A stretch of DNA of 9,952 nt from PVC group bacterium. GTDB taxonomy: Bacteria > Verrucomicrobiota > Kiritimatiellia > UBA8416. The translations under genes were made by a program, and so were the position numbers. The notes under the pieces were generated by a model. It worked only from the letters and a program-made list of their open reading frames with translations. It had not been told where the DNA came from and ran no database searches. Location of the stretch: contig PWYP01000049.1 in assembly GCA_003567805.1 (NCBI GenBank), positions 1 to 9,952 on the forward strand, given 5' to 3'. Below, in pieces: positions 1 to 7,466 of the stretch (positions within the stretch are counted from its first letter, which is position 1; each line of letters begins with the position of its first letter).

Positions 1-507
1 GGGCCTGCGGAAGAACCCAGCGGGCACTTGAAGGCATTGGCTGGCATATCTCGCATCACAGGTTCGGCGCGTCGTCGTCGTGCGCTATTAGAGGCCAAAA
101 CCTCCGAGGCATTATATGAGGTTATGGTGCAGCAGTGTGATCCCTCTGCGGCGGTTCCGGTTCAAGCGCAACGCATGCGCATTCTTCTGGTTATTCTCTA
201 TGATGAAGATTTGCTGTATGATGTGTTGCAGTATTTTCTGGAGCAAGGCATTGAGGGCGCAACTGTGCTGGAGGGGCTCGGGATGGGGCATTACATATCA
301 AATGTTCCTGTATTTGCAGAGTATATTGGTTTTATGCAGCAACGAAAGCAACATAGCCAAACCATTTTGACTTTGATCCCGGCAGAGCGTGAAGCGGCTT
401 TGTTGGAAGGGCTTGAGTTGATTACGGGGGATATGCAAACGCGTCAGGGGGCAATGGTTATCACCGTTGATACAGCTTTCCATAAGGGGAGCATGCGCAT
501 GTTATAA
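1..507 (+). CDS. PTS EIIA type 2 (PtsN-like) / PII-like fusion protein, C-terminal part
   Basis: The frame is open to base 1, so this is the 3' part of a longer gene; a TTG at 28 is an internal leucine, not a start. Visible residues 1-45 match the end of the PTS EIIA type 2 fold: a HLKALAGISR segment, then a basic helix and LLEAKTSEALYEVM. The phosphorylatable histidine of EIIA lies upstream and is not visible. Residues about 59-168 form a second domain: strand RILLVILYDED, helix LLYDVLQYFLEQG, strand ATVLEGLGMG, then NVPVF, TILTLIP and a final AMVITVD strand. This has the PII/CutA-like alternating pattern with a GMG loop. Such fusions are thought to be regulatory rather than sugar-transporting, sensing phosphorelay state and a small ligand; that role is inferred from the family. 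The gene ends 13 bases before the convergent PLD-like gene, with no terminator hairpin between them. Confidence 0.8.
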   Translation, partial: GPAEEPSGHLKALAGISRITGSARRRRALLEAKTSEALYEVMVQQCDPSAAVPVQAQRMRILLVILYDEDLLYDVLQYFLEQGIEGATVLEGLGMGHYISNVPVFAEYIGFMQQRKQHSQTILTLIPAEREAALLEGLELITGDMQTRQGAMVITVDTAFHKGSMRML

Positions 508-520
508 AGCCGTTGCAGGA

Positions 521-1276
521 CTATCGACTGGTGATGGCATCAAATTCCTGCGAATAGAGCTCGGCAATCGTATCCGAAAAGATAAGGACGGCGTTTTCAT
601 AACTTTGTGTGGCGGCGGTTACGGTGAAATTGAATGAGCCGGTAAAGACTGCGGCTTGGTCGATGACGGCAAACTTATGGTGCATCGAAGCAAAACGTCC
701 CCGCATTTCGACAGGCGTTGTCGTGATGTTACGTTCCGAGGATAACGTCGCCATGATCTCTGACATTCTGCCTACGTTTATTTGGCCTTCATCATATTTA
801 ATATGAATTTCAACCCGCCGTTTTGCTGCTTCCTGCAGCGCTTCGGAGATGGAGAGACTTGTCATGGTGTAAATGGCGATAAGAATTTCGTGTTGGGCAT
901 CCTTGATCGCATCGATTAAGAGCGCTTCACAGTCTGGTCCGAAGGAAGCGATGACACGAGCATCTGACTTGCGGCGTCCTCGGGTGACTGCGCGGCGATC
1001 TCCCGAGAGTGATGCCGTGCCGCTAACTCCGGCCAGTCTGCGTGCCATAATTTGATCGCGCCAACGCAAGCTGTGCATAGGGATGACAATACGCTCGTCC
1101 TTGCGATCTTTTAATGAAACTTGGTTTTCGTGAAGGTTTATAAAGGCAGCTTCGATGGATTGGCCTGCTTCACTGGTCCAAGTGCGATATGTGAGAGGTG
1201 GTACGTCAGTCTCATTCGTTTCATTGGCAACCGCGAAATGGGTGCATAAGAACAAAATGAGAAACACTTTGAACAT
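521..1276 (-). CDS. exported SHD1-domain, single-HKD phospholipase D-like protein
   Basis: Start at 1276 gives 251 residues. An in-frame ATG at 1327 would add 17 residues and is preceded directly by a TAA. I prefer 1276 because MFKVFLILFLCTHFAVA then NE is a compact Sec signal peptide with an AVA cleavage site, and a candidate promoter would start transcription near 1327. Neither start has a clear ribosome site. Residues about 30-83 form an SHD1 domain (YRTWTSEAGQSIEAAF, then VSLKDRKDERIVIP and LRWRDQ). A basic, low-complexity linker (RRAVTRGRRK) follows. Residues about 108-251 form a PLD domain with one HKD motif, HHKFAVID (H199, K201, D206), followed by GSFNFT. Single-HKD proteins of the Nuc type work as dimers and cut nucleic acids or phosphodiesters. 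The product is likely periplasmic or secreted; the substrate is unknown. Confidence 0.85.
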   Translation of the reverse strand: MFKVFLILFLCTHFAVANETNETDVPPLTYRTWTSEAGQSIEAAFINLHENQVSLKDRKDERIVIPMHSLRWRDQIMARRLAGVSGTASLSGDRRAVTRGRRKSDARVIASFGPDCEALLIDAIKDAQHEILIAIYTMTSLSISEALQEAAKRRVEIHIKYDEGQINVGRMSEIMATLSSERNITTTPVEMRGRFASMHHKFAVIDQAAVFTGSFNFTVTAATQSYENAVLIFSDTIAELYSQEFDAITSR

Positions 1277-1333
1277 ACCCAAACAGGTTTTGTCTTTTCG
1301 CGATATTTTTCCCTGTGAAACCTTCATTTATCA

Positions 1334-1362
1334 ATATTACCGTGTTTAAATATGGTTCGCAA
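1334..1362 (-). promoter_or_regulatory. candidate sigma70-type promoter for the SHD1-PLD gene
   Basis: On the minus strand, TTGCGA (1357-1362) is followed after exactly 17 bases by TAATAT (1334-1339). Transcription would begin close to 1327. That would make the ATG at 1327 leaderless and leaves a leader of about 50 bases before the ATG at 1276. The match is by eye only, and the region is AT-rich, so chance is possible. Confidence 0.35.
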
Positions 1363-1432
1363 CTCTTAGCATTGCGTTCGCTGCACGCCAAAACAATCCC
1401 AATCCCAATATGGCGTGCGGTGATCCTCCTGC

Positions 1433-1475
1433 GCCCCGACTTCCCTTCGGGGCATGGGGCCTACGTCGGGACAGG
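1433..1475. repeat. GC-rich intergenic block with two competing hairpins
   Basis: The gap 1328-1531 holds no convincing gene. Its core is GC-rich, unlike its AT-rich flanks. GCCCCGA (1433-1439) and TCGGGGC (1447-1453) form a perfect 7-bp stem with a 7-base loop. CCCGAC (1435-1440) can instead pair with GTCGGG (1465-1470), so the two stems exclude each other. No T run follows on either strand, so it is not a typical intrinsic terminator. It looks like a dispersed REP-like intergenic element; a second copy would be needed to prove that, and none lies in this window. Confidence 0.4.
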
Positions 1476-1531
1476 CGAGCGACTGCGACCTCACCGCATT
1501 GGAGGGAGCGAGAGATGAAGACATGTGGTTG

Positions 1532-1972
1532 CTACTTTGGCGGAAGCTGTGACTCCAGTTCGGCTACCCGTTTTTCCAGTGCGTTGATGCGATCATTGCT
1601 GTCTTCGTGGATACCTTGCAATGCAGCCAATAGAAAACCGTTGATTTCATTCTGTTGTGACCAGAGTCGATAGGTGTAAAAACGGAGCATGCTCCAAATG
1701 GTTTTTTTCAACGCGATTAAGGGGCGGCTCCACCGCTGGCGTCGCTCAATAATCTCAAAGTCGCTAATGTCTACAAAAGCGGTGTCATGCAATGTCGCCA
1801 GCAGCGCTTGGATAAAGGCTGTGTTGTTGGCAAATCCTGCGGGGGATTGCACTTTACTTTCCATGAGCCGTTGCATGGGAAAGGTTGCGGATGTATGCCG
1901 TTTGGCTGCTTCTTCTATGATCTCTTGAGAAGCACTGTCCGTGTTGACTCCAGAGGCAAATATTTTCAGCAT
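1532..1972 (-). CDS. small helical protein with surface-glycan-enzyme-type block and C-terminal coiled coil
   Basis: The product has 146 residues with no signal peptide and no catalytic motif that I recognise. Residues about 83-123 (RPLIALKKTIWSML, then YRLWSQQNEINGFLLAALQ) resemble an amphipathic block, typically RP..xLKR..R..L..Q..FN...V.AL, found in some methyltransferases and glycosyltransferases of cell-surface polysaccharide clusters; here no enzyme domain is attached. Residues 121-143 have heptad spacing (INALEKRVAELESQL) and should form a coiled coil. The ATG at 1972 has GGAAG eight bases upstream. It starts 15 bases after the stop of the metallo-beta-lactamase-fold gene, so the two are probably co-transcribed. 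I infer a membrane-peripheral or scaffold role at best; the function is unknown. The ORF looks real from its ribosome site, spacing and protein-like composition. Confidence 0.7.
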   Translation of the reverse strand: MLKIFASGVNTDSASQEIIEEAAKRHTSATFPMQRLMESKVQSPAGFANNTAFIQALLATLHDTAFVDISDFEIIERRQRWSRPLIALKKTIWSMLRFYTYRLWSQQNEINGFLLAALQGIHEDSNDRINALEKRVAELESQLPPK

Positions 1973-1987
1973 GAGTTGGACTTCCGG

Positions 1988-2623
1988 TTACAGGGTGTCT
2001 TGCAGGAAAGGGTTTGTTTGTAATTCATTTTCGAGTGTGGATGCAGGACCATGGCCGCTACAAATGGCAGTTTTCGGGGGCAATTCGAGTAGGCGCTTTA
2101 GAGACTGCTGTAAATCGGAGGCACTGCCGCCAGGGAAGTCGGTGCGTCCAGTAGACCCAGCAACAATCGTATCTCCTGTGAATAGGGTGGCTTGTTGAGA
2201 AAAGTACAAACAGACGGATCCGGGAGAGTGGCCTGGGGTTTCGATGACATCGAATGTAAATCCGGCCATCTGATTGCCGGTAGATTCAGTTAGATCTGGA
2301 TGCAAGAGTCCTTCGGGAGGGGGGGGTGGTTCCGGATAATAAGGCGGCATTTGATTGGCAGATGAGAACGCCCATGTGGCGTCGGCTGGATGTATCCGGA
2401 TGGGGGCGGGATATTTCGTGCTTACATCCGCGAGGGCCGATAGATGATCCATGTGGCCATGCGTGAGTAGGTATCCTTTTATATTGAGCCGCATTTTTTG
2501 AATGGTCGCCTCGATCAGAGGCGCATCCGCCCCAGGATCGATAATGATCGCATCTCGATTATAGTTGGATATAATCCAGCAGTTGACTTCAAACGCGCCT
2601 ACAGGAATAGCTTTTATTTTCAT
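1988..2623 (-). CDS. metallo-beta-lactamase-fold hydrolase, glyoxalase II (GloC/YcbL)-like
   Basis: Start at 2623 gives 211 residues, the usual length of single-domain type II glyoxalases, beginning MKIKAIPVGAFEVNCWII. The frame stays open upstream to an ATG at 2740, but that extension does not look like this family. The metal ligands are all present: HGHMDH (H55, H57, D59, H60), H132 in GHSPGS, D151 in FTGDT, and H191 in SGHGP. GRTDFPGG and the NPFL near the C-terminus are typical of YcbL-like enzymes, which hydrolyse S-lactoylglutathione or other thioesters in the cytoplasm. The actual substrate cannot be told from sequence. A proline-rich insertion (residues 98-103) is encoded by a run of eight C on the coding strand. 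The gene diverges from the aminotransferase gene and precedes the 146-residue protein gene. No strong Shine-Dalgarno sequence precedes the start. Confidence 0.88.
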   Translation of the reverse strand: MKIKAIPVGAFEVNCWIISNYNRDAIIIDPGADAPLIEATIQKMRLNIKGYLLTHGHMDHLSALADVSTKYPAPIRIHPADATWAFSSANQMPPYYPEPPPPPEGLLHPDLTESTGNQMAGFTFDVIETPGHSPGSVCLYFSQQATLFTGDTIVAGSTGRTDFPGGSASDLQQSLKRLLELPPKTAICSGHGPASTLENELQTNPFLQDTL

Positions 2624-2682
2624 GATGTTGCAGGGTACCTGTTTGGGGTCGGGGGATTCAAGATCATAATGCAGCAGATGAC

Positions 2683-2711
2683 TTGACAGGTACATGGTAT
2701 AAGTGTATTGG
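2683..2711 (+). promoter_or_regulatory. candidate promoter in the divergent intergenic region
   Basis: The 192 bases between the divergent hydrolase (start 2623) and aminotransferase (start 2816) must hold promoters for both. A perfect TTGACA lies at 2683-2688 on the plus strand; 17 bases on is TATTGG (2706-2711), a poor -10. Another AT-rich hexamer, TATAAG (2698-2703), is too close to the -35. I see no convincing minus-strand promoter and no clear operator. Confidence 0.3.
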
Positions 2712-2815
2712 GCAATGGGGCTATAACACGTTTTGAGCATCCCTGGTATATTGCAGACATGTCAGGAACAAGATGGACACCGTTCCTGTGGAAAGGTTTA
2801 GAAAGTGGAGAGGGC

Positions 2816-3988
2816 ATGGAATACAAGCTTGCGGATCGGGTAGGAAGGATGAATCCTTCGATGACTTTGGCTATTGATGCCAAGGCAAAAGAGTTACGCC
2901 GAAGTGGAGTCGATGTTGTTGGGTTTGGTGCAGGTGAGCCGGATTTCGATACACCCGAACATATTAAAAAGGCGGCGGTCGATGCTTTGGAGGAAGGTTT
3001 TACCAAGTACACCCCTGTCGCGGGTATACCTGAGTTGCGTCGTGCGATAACGCATAAGTTCGAACGCGACAATGGTGTTTCGTATGCACCTGAGCAGATT
3101 GTGGTTTCATGCGGAGGAAAACACTCTTGTTTTAATGCCATACAGGTGATTTGTCAGGAAGGCGATGAAGTCGTGATTCCGACGCCGTATTGGGTTAGTT
3201 ATCCTGAAATGGTGAAACTTGCAAATGCAGAGCCTGTCCTTGTACAAACGGACGAGTCGACAAGTTTCAAGATGACGCCGAGCCAATTAGAGCAAGCCAT
3301 TACACCGCGAACCCGCTTGTTGATTTTGAATTCGCCGAGCAATCCGACGGGGGCGGTTTATTCGCCAGCAGAAATTGTTGCCTTGGCCGATGTTTGCTTG
3401 GAAAAGGGCGTGTATATACTAAGTGATGAGATTTATGAGCACTTGCTTTATGGAAAGGCGTATCACCGGAGTCCTGCTTCATTTGGAGCGGAGTACAAAG
3501 CCATTACGATTATTGCACATGGGTTTGCGAAAGCATGGAGTATGACAGGTTGGCGTTTGGGATTTTGTGCGGCACCGTTGCCGATCGCCAAAGCCATGAC
3601 GACGCTGCAAAGTCATAGTACGAGTAATCCTGTCAGTTTTGCACAAAAGGGTGGTGTGGCTGCGCTGGAAGGCCCGCAGGATCATTTGGTGGCATGGTGT
3701 GCAGCTTTTCAAAAACGACGGGATTATGCGGTAGAACGCTTGCAGGCCATGCCCGGGGTCGAGTGCTGTAAACCCGAAGGAGCCTTTTATCTTTTTCCGA
3801 ATATTGCGGGAACAGGACTGGATTCTATGCAGTTTTGCGAATTGTTGTTGGAGGAGCAGAAAGTCGCTGTTGTGCCCGGGATCGCATTTGGTGCGGATGC
3901 TAATGTTCGGATTAGCTATGCCACCGACATGGCAACGATTGAAAAGGGGCTCGATCGCATGGATGCCTTTTGTCGATCGCACGCGTAA
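2816..3988 (+). CDS. PLP-dependent class I aminotransferase (aspartate/prephenate type)
   Basis: Start at 2816 gives 390 residues and has GGAGAGGG just upstream; the open frame from 2708 adds 36 residues without family character. The protein is full length for bacterial AspC/AatA-type (subgroup I-gamma-like) enzymes. Landmarks in order: GAGEPDFDTP (38-47), TKYTPVAGIPELR (63-75), GGKH (100-103), PYWVSYPEM with the PLP-stacking Trp126, NSPSNPTGAVY with Asn176, SDEIYEHLLY with Asp204 and Tyr207, the PLP lysine Lys239 in AKAWSMTGWR with Arg247, and Arg365 in NVRISYAT for the substrate carboxylate. Ala before the Schiff-base lysine also occurs in Thermus AspC, so it is not a defect. The reaction is glutamate/oxaloacetate, or alternatively prephenate, transamination in the cytoplasm; sequence alone does not choose. 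The MFS gene follows by 21 bases, probably in the same operon. Confidence 0.92.
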   Translation: MEYKLADRVGRMNPSMTLAIDAKAKELRRSGVDVVGFGAGEPDFDTPEHIKKAAVDALEEGFTKYTPVAGIPELRRAITHKFERDNGVSYAPEQIVVSCGGKHSCFNAIQVICQEGDEVVIPTPYWVSYPEMVKLANAEPVLVQTDESTSFKMTPSQLEQAITPRTRLLILNSPSNPTGAVYSPAEIVALADVCLEKGVYILSDEIYEHLLYGKAYHRSPASFGAEYKAITIIAHGFAKAWSMTGWRLGFCAAPLPIAKAMTTLQSHSTSNPVSFAQKGGVAALEGPQDHLVAWCAAFQKRRDYAVERLQAMPGVECCKPEGAFYLFPNIAGTGLDSMQFCELLLEEQKVAVVPGIAFGADANVRISYATDMATIEKGLDRMDAFCRSHA

Positions 3989-4009
3989 TTTCATGTTAAG
4001 GGTGGTTCT

Positions 4010-5227
4010 ATGCAGATTCGCGATACGGTTTTCACTTTCCGCTTAAAGCGCTGGGCGATGCTTGTTGCTGTATTCCTGATGCAGACCTGTTTGGGAGGAC
4101 TGTATGGGGGGAGTGTTTTTGTTCCGGTTTTGCAGAAAGATTATGGGTTTACGCGCATGCAGACCCAGATTGTATTTGGGCTCACGATTGCGAGTTTTAC
4201 CATAGCAATGATTTTAGCGGGGCGACTACAGTTGCGCATAGGTGCACGGTTGAATGGACTGATTGGTGGTGTGTTGTTTGGAAGCGGATATGGGATTGCT
4301 GTCTGGCAGCAGGGACAATTTTGGGGTCTGGTCATGGGGATTGGGGTCGTTAGTGGGGCTGCGATCGGATTCGGTTATGTTGCAGCTTTGAAATCAGGTA
4401 TGCTTTGGTTTCCTGCTCATCGTGGACTGGTAACGGGTGTAGCAGTGGCGGGATTTGGCGGCGGAGCGATATTGTTATCGCAAGTTTCTGCGTTTCTTCT
4501 TGGTCGGGATATTGGGTTATTGGACATATTTCGTATGGTTGCATTCGCATATGGTGGATTGATTTGCCTATGCGCTTTGTGTCTCTTTCGGCCACCGGAG
4601 AGCCGTGCGGTGCCGGTTCCGCAGCCCTCTTTGCGAAAATTACTATATGACAGGCGATTCTGGCTTTTAGGACTGGGGATCTTTTCGGGTACATTTGCAG
4701 GATTGCTTGTTGTGGGCAACCTCAAGCCGCTTGGGCTAGCACATGGGGTGTTGGAAACGACGGCGATACTATCGATTAGTTTCTTTGCCTTTGGGAATGC
4801 TGTGGGGCGGCTGACCTGGGGTTGGGTTTTTGATCGAATTGGGTATCGTTCCATACCTGCTAACTTATTGATAACAGCTGTAGTGATTCCGGCTATGTTC
4901 TTGTTGCGCGGATATACGCTCGCGTATTTAGGTTTTGCAGCGTTTGTAGGATTTGCCTTTGGAGGTTGCTTTGTGGTTTATGCTGCCGAGGTTTCGCGGG
5001 TGTATGGTTTGGAAGGCGTGAATTGCGTTTATCCACTTCTATTTCTTCTATATGGCATTTCTGCTCTGTTGGGACCTGCCTTTGGTGGATGGGTCTATGA
5101 TTGGATGGGGGGATATGCAGCTGCCATCTGGTTAAACGTAGCCGTGTTATTCGTGGCGGCTTTTGTTACCTGGTCTCGCCGTCGCGATATGGTGCTTGCC
5201 GAGGCTGAACTGGCAGAGGAAGCCTGA
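4010..5227 (+). CDS. MFS transporter, OFA/MCT (oxalate-formate antiporter)-like
   Basis: The product has 405 residues and about 12 hydrophobic segments: first helix about 15-40, a short cytoplasmic loop around 193-212 between halves, and the last helix about 370-388, followed by a charged tail. MFS motif A is present in degenerate form in both halves: GRLQLRIGARLN (71-82) and GWVFDRIGYR (271-280). The stretch WFPAHRGLVTGVAVAGFGGGA (133-153) is the hallmark of the oxalate:formate antiporter and monocarboxylate transporter group. The likely substrate is therefore a small carboxylate, at the inner membrane, but direction and substrate are not determined. The ATG has AAGGGTGG a few bases upstream. 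It lies 21 bases after the aminotransferase, suggesting co-transcription and perhaps that the transported acid is the substrate or product of that enzyme (inference). Confidence 0.88.
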   Translation: MQIRDTVFTFRLKRWAMLVAVFLMQTCLGGLYGGSVFVPVLQKDYGFTRMQTQIVFGLTIASFTIAMILAGRLQLRIGARLNGLIGGVLFGSGYGIAVWQQGQFWGLVMGIGVVSGAAIGFGYVAALKSGMLWFPAHRGLVTGVAVAGFGGGAILLSQVSAFLLGRDIGLLDIFRMVAFAYGGLICLCALCLFRPPESRAVPVPQPSLRKLLYDRRFWLLGLGIFSGTFAGLLVVGNLKPLGLAHGVLETTAILSISFFAFGNAVGRLTWGWVFDRIGYRSIPANLLITAVVIPAMFLLRGYTLAYLGFAAFVGFAFGGCFVVYAAEVSRVYGLEGVNCVYPLLFLLYGISALLGPAFGGWVYDWMGGYAAAIWLNVAVLFVAAFVTWSRRRDMVLAEAELAEEA

Positions 5228-5273
5228 TATCTGATTTTCATTACGCAAGTTGGTTTTGTTTATAAAGTTTGTC

Positions 5274-5302
5274 TTGACTAAAGATGTTGTGCATATTAAA
5301 CA
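5274..5302 (+). promoter_or_regulatory. candidate promoter upstream of the TonB-dependent receptor
   Basis: The 139-base gap 5228-5366 contains TTGACT (5274-5279) with TAAACA 17 bases downstream (5297-5302), or TTAAAC at 16. The -10 match is weak. A strong ribosome site, GAGGGAG, sits four bases before the ATG at 5367. I see no cobalamin or other riboswitch core. A Fur-like operator was sought and not found in convincing form. Confidence 0.35.
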
Positions 5303-5366
5303 AGTTTCCGTTTTCCGTTTATAGCGGGACTGAAGAAGGCGTCAAAGTAATAGGTGAGGGAGTCAT

Positions 5367-7433
5367 ATGTATTCGCATTACAGGTTGAAATGGTTGAGCT
5401 CGGTTATGATGGGTGCGTTATTAACTGGTACATGCTGGAGCGATGCAGAGCTTCCACATGTGTTGGCTCCTTTGACGGTACTGGGAAGGCAGGATGATGC
5501 TGGGCTTCAGCCCGGGGCGGTATCTATCATAAAAGAAACGGAGATTCAGCAGCTTCAGCCTCGCTCAACGGAGGATGTATTGCGGCGTGTTCCGGGGATT
5601 TATATTAAAGGCGAAGAGGAAAATGCGGTTGTTGTTAATGTCGGGGTACGAGGGTTGCCGGCGGGTGATTATAAAACGCTGGTTTTGGAGGATGGCGTTC
5701 CCGTGCAACCGGGTATTTTTGTGGGCAATTCGCGTTATTATAACCCTCGTGTGCAACGCATGGAAGGCGTTGAGGTACTCAAGGGTGCGGCTTCGTTGCG
5801 TTATGGACCGAATACGATTGGTGGTGTGATTAATTATCAAACGAAAACACCGGATGATGGTATTTCCATTCGCGCACGTTACGGTTCCTGGAATACGCGT
5901 GAGGCCACGATTACGTTAGGCGGAAATATTCCCGTGGAGGGATCCCGTTATGGGGTAATTGTAACTCGTGCGAAAAGTGATGGCTTTATGGATCGGGGCG
6001 TGGATATGACCGATATAATGGTTAAGACCGGGACAGCGATTGGGGAAAATCACTTCATTACACTCAAGTTCTTATATCACGAGACGGATGCCAATATTTC
6101 GTATCGTGGATTTTTCCCGGATGCCTACAAGGCTGGTGCCCAGTTCAATCCTGCCCCAGATGACTGGTTTTTGACTGAGCGCATGTCGTTTGATATCAGC
6201 CATGACTGGCAGATCACACCGGATGTATCGTTGTTGACCTTAGGATACTGGAGTGACATGAATCGAGACTACTGGCGCTTCGGCCTGGTCAGCGGGCAAC
6301 CCACGACGGTGAATACAGATGGTTTTCGGGTATGGAATTATTCTGATGACGTGCAGGGGAACAACCGTTCTTTTGAGCGTTTTGGGGTAGATACGCGTTT
6401 GGTTGCAGGACATGGTGCGTTCGGGGTGGAGAATGAAGCCCAGTTCGGGGCACGCGTGATGCGTGAGGAGATGCTGGATCAGACTGTTCGCGCAGATCGC
6501 ACTGCACCAAGAACGCCAACGCAAGCGTTCCTTCGCGATCGGGTTGACTCTGCAGATAGTCTGGCCTTATTTGCGCAAAATCGTTTTGGATTTACAGAGC
6601 GATTAGCGATTACAACTGGGTTTCGCATGGAGGCGTACGAACAGAAGCGTGATAACCGGCAAAGTGCTGCATCCCCTGATCGTTACACGAATACCGAAGT
6701 TATGCCTGGCATTGGGGCAACGTACCAAGTTACGTCTTTAGCGCAAATTTTCGGTAGCGTATATCGAGCTTTTGCTCCACCTCTTGTTGGCAGCGTGGTA
6801 GGTGTAGAACAGCCACCCACGGATGCAGAAACGTCAATCAATGTTGAATTGGGGATACGAGGGGCAGATGGCCGTGTGCAGTACGAAGTGACTGCGTTTC
6901 AGATGGACTTTTCGAATCAAGTGGATCCGGGTGTTTCCGGAATCCGTAACCCCAATCAAGGGAGTGCACTTATTCAGGGGCTAGAAGGTATGCTCGGGTA
7001 CGATTTCGATAATGGAATTCGTGTCAGCGGGAATCTGACGTGGATTCCTACTGCTGAGTATGGTGAGGATCGGCAAGGTGTCGCTGATAAAGGTAATCGT
7101 TTGTCTGACTCGCCAGAGCTGACGGGGAATTTTGTCGTGGGCTATCAACAGGGACGTTTGCAGACGGCGATTCTGTTTAACTATGTGGGAGAGGCATTTG
7201 GTGACGGATCGAATGCCAGGGAGCTGACGACGGAAGAAACCGGTACATGGGGTGGCGAAATCCCAAGCTACTACACCATTGATGTGACGGGGCAGTTTAC
7301 AGTGAACGAATCGATGGATGTGTTTGGCGCGATCAAGAATCTTACGGACGAACTATATATATCTGGTTTGCGGCAAGGTATCTATGTGGGACCGGAGCGT
7401 AGCTTTGAGATCGGCGCGAAAGTTCGTTTCTAA
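5367..7433 (+). CDS. TonB-dependent outer-membrane receptor, FecA-like
   Basis: The product has 688 residues, full length for the family. Residues 1 to about 26 form a signal peptide (hydrophobic SSVMMGALLTGTCWS), and LTVLG (36-40) is a plausible TonB box. The plug domain spans about 48-160: TEDVLRRVPGIYI, NVGVRGLPAGDYKTLVLEDG, SRYYNPRVQRMEGVEVLKG and ASLRYGPNTIGGVINY. These blocks are closest in style to FecA/FecA-like ferric-citrate receptors. The rest is a 22-strand beta-barrel pattern with YRAFAPP in mid-barrel and a C-terminal strand ending in phenylalanine (ERSFEIGAKVRF) for BAM insertion. It has no extended N-terminal signalling domain of the FecA transducer type, so it is unlikely to signal to an anti-sigma factor. 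It imports a scarce ligand, probably a metal chelate, using TonB-ExbBD encoded elsewhere. It follows the MFS gene by 139 bases and may be partly co-transcribed with it. Confidence 0.93.
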   Translation: MYSHYRLKWLSSVMMGALLTGTCWSDAELPHVLAPLTVLGRQDDAGLQPGAVSIIKETEIQQLQPRSTEDVLRRVPGIYIKGEEENAVVVNVGVRGLPAGDYKTLVLEDGVPVQPGIFVGNSRYYNPRVQRMEGVEVLKGAASLRYGPNTIGGVINYQTKTPDDGISIRARYGSWNTREATITLGGNIPVEGSRYGVIVTRAKSDGFMDRGVDMTDIMVKTGTAIGENHFITLKFLYHETDANISYRGFFPDAYKAGAQFNPAPDDWFLTERMSFDISHDWQITPDVSLLTLGYWSDMNRDYWRFGLVSGQPTTVNTDGFRVWNYSDDVQGNNRSFERFGVDTRLVAGHGAFGVENEAQFGARVMREEMLDQTVRADRTAPRTPTQAFLRDRVDSADSLALFAQNRFGFTERLAITTGFRMEAYEQKRDNRQSAASPDRYTNTEVMPGIGATYQVTSLAQIFGSVYRAFAPPLVGSVVGVEQPPTDAETSINVELGIRGADGRVQYEVTAFQMDFSNQVDPGVSGIRNPNQGSALIQGLEGMLGYDFDNGIRVSGNLTWIPTAEYGEDRQGVADKGNRLSDSPELTGNFVVGYQQGRLQTAILFNYVGEAFGDGSNARELTTEETGTWGGEIPSYYTIDVTGQFTVNESMDVFGAIKNLTDELYISGLRQGIYVGPERSFEIGAKVRF

Positions 7434-7466
7434 CGCCGTAACCTACTATGGCGAAGGATGGTGGAT

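Noticed and set aside
508..520. Terminator between the convergent EIIA-PII and PLD-like genes
   Set aside because: The gap is 13 bases with no hairpin; termination must occur inside the opposing gene or by another mechanism.
2620..3141. 173-residue minus-strand open frame over the start of the aminotransferase
   Set aside because: It overlaps conserved aminotransferase coding sequence and shows no domain.
3522..3560. Loss of the serine before the PLP lysine in the aminotransferase as a sign of inactivity
   Set aside because: Alanine occurs at this position in active Thermus-type AspC; the lysine and arginine are intact.
5228..5366. Fur box or riboswitch before the TonB receptor
   Set aside because: GATATCTGATTTTCATTAC near 5226 only loosely recalls a Fur site, and no cobalamin-type conserved core is visible.
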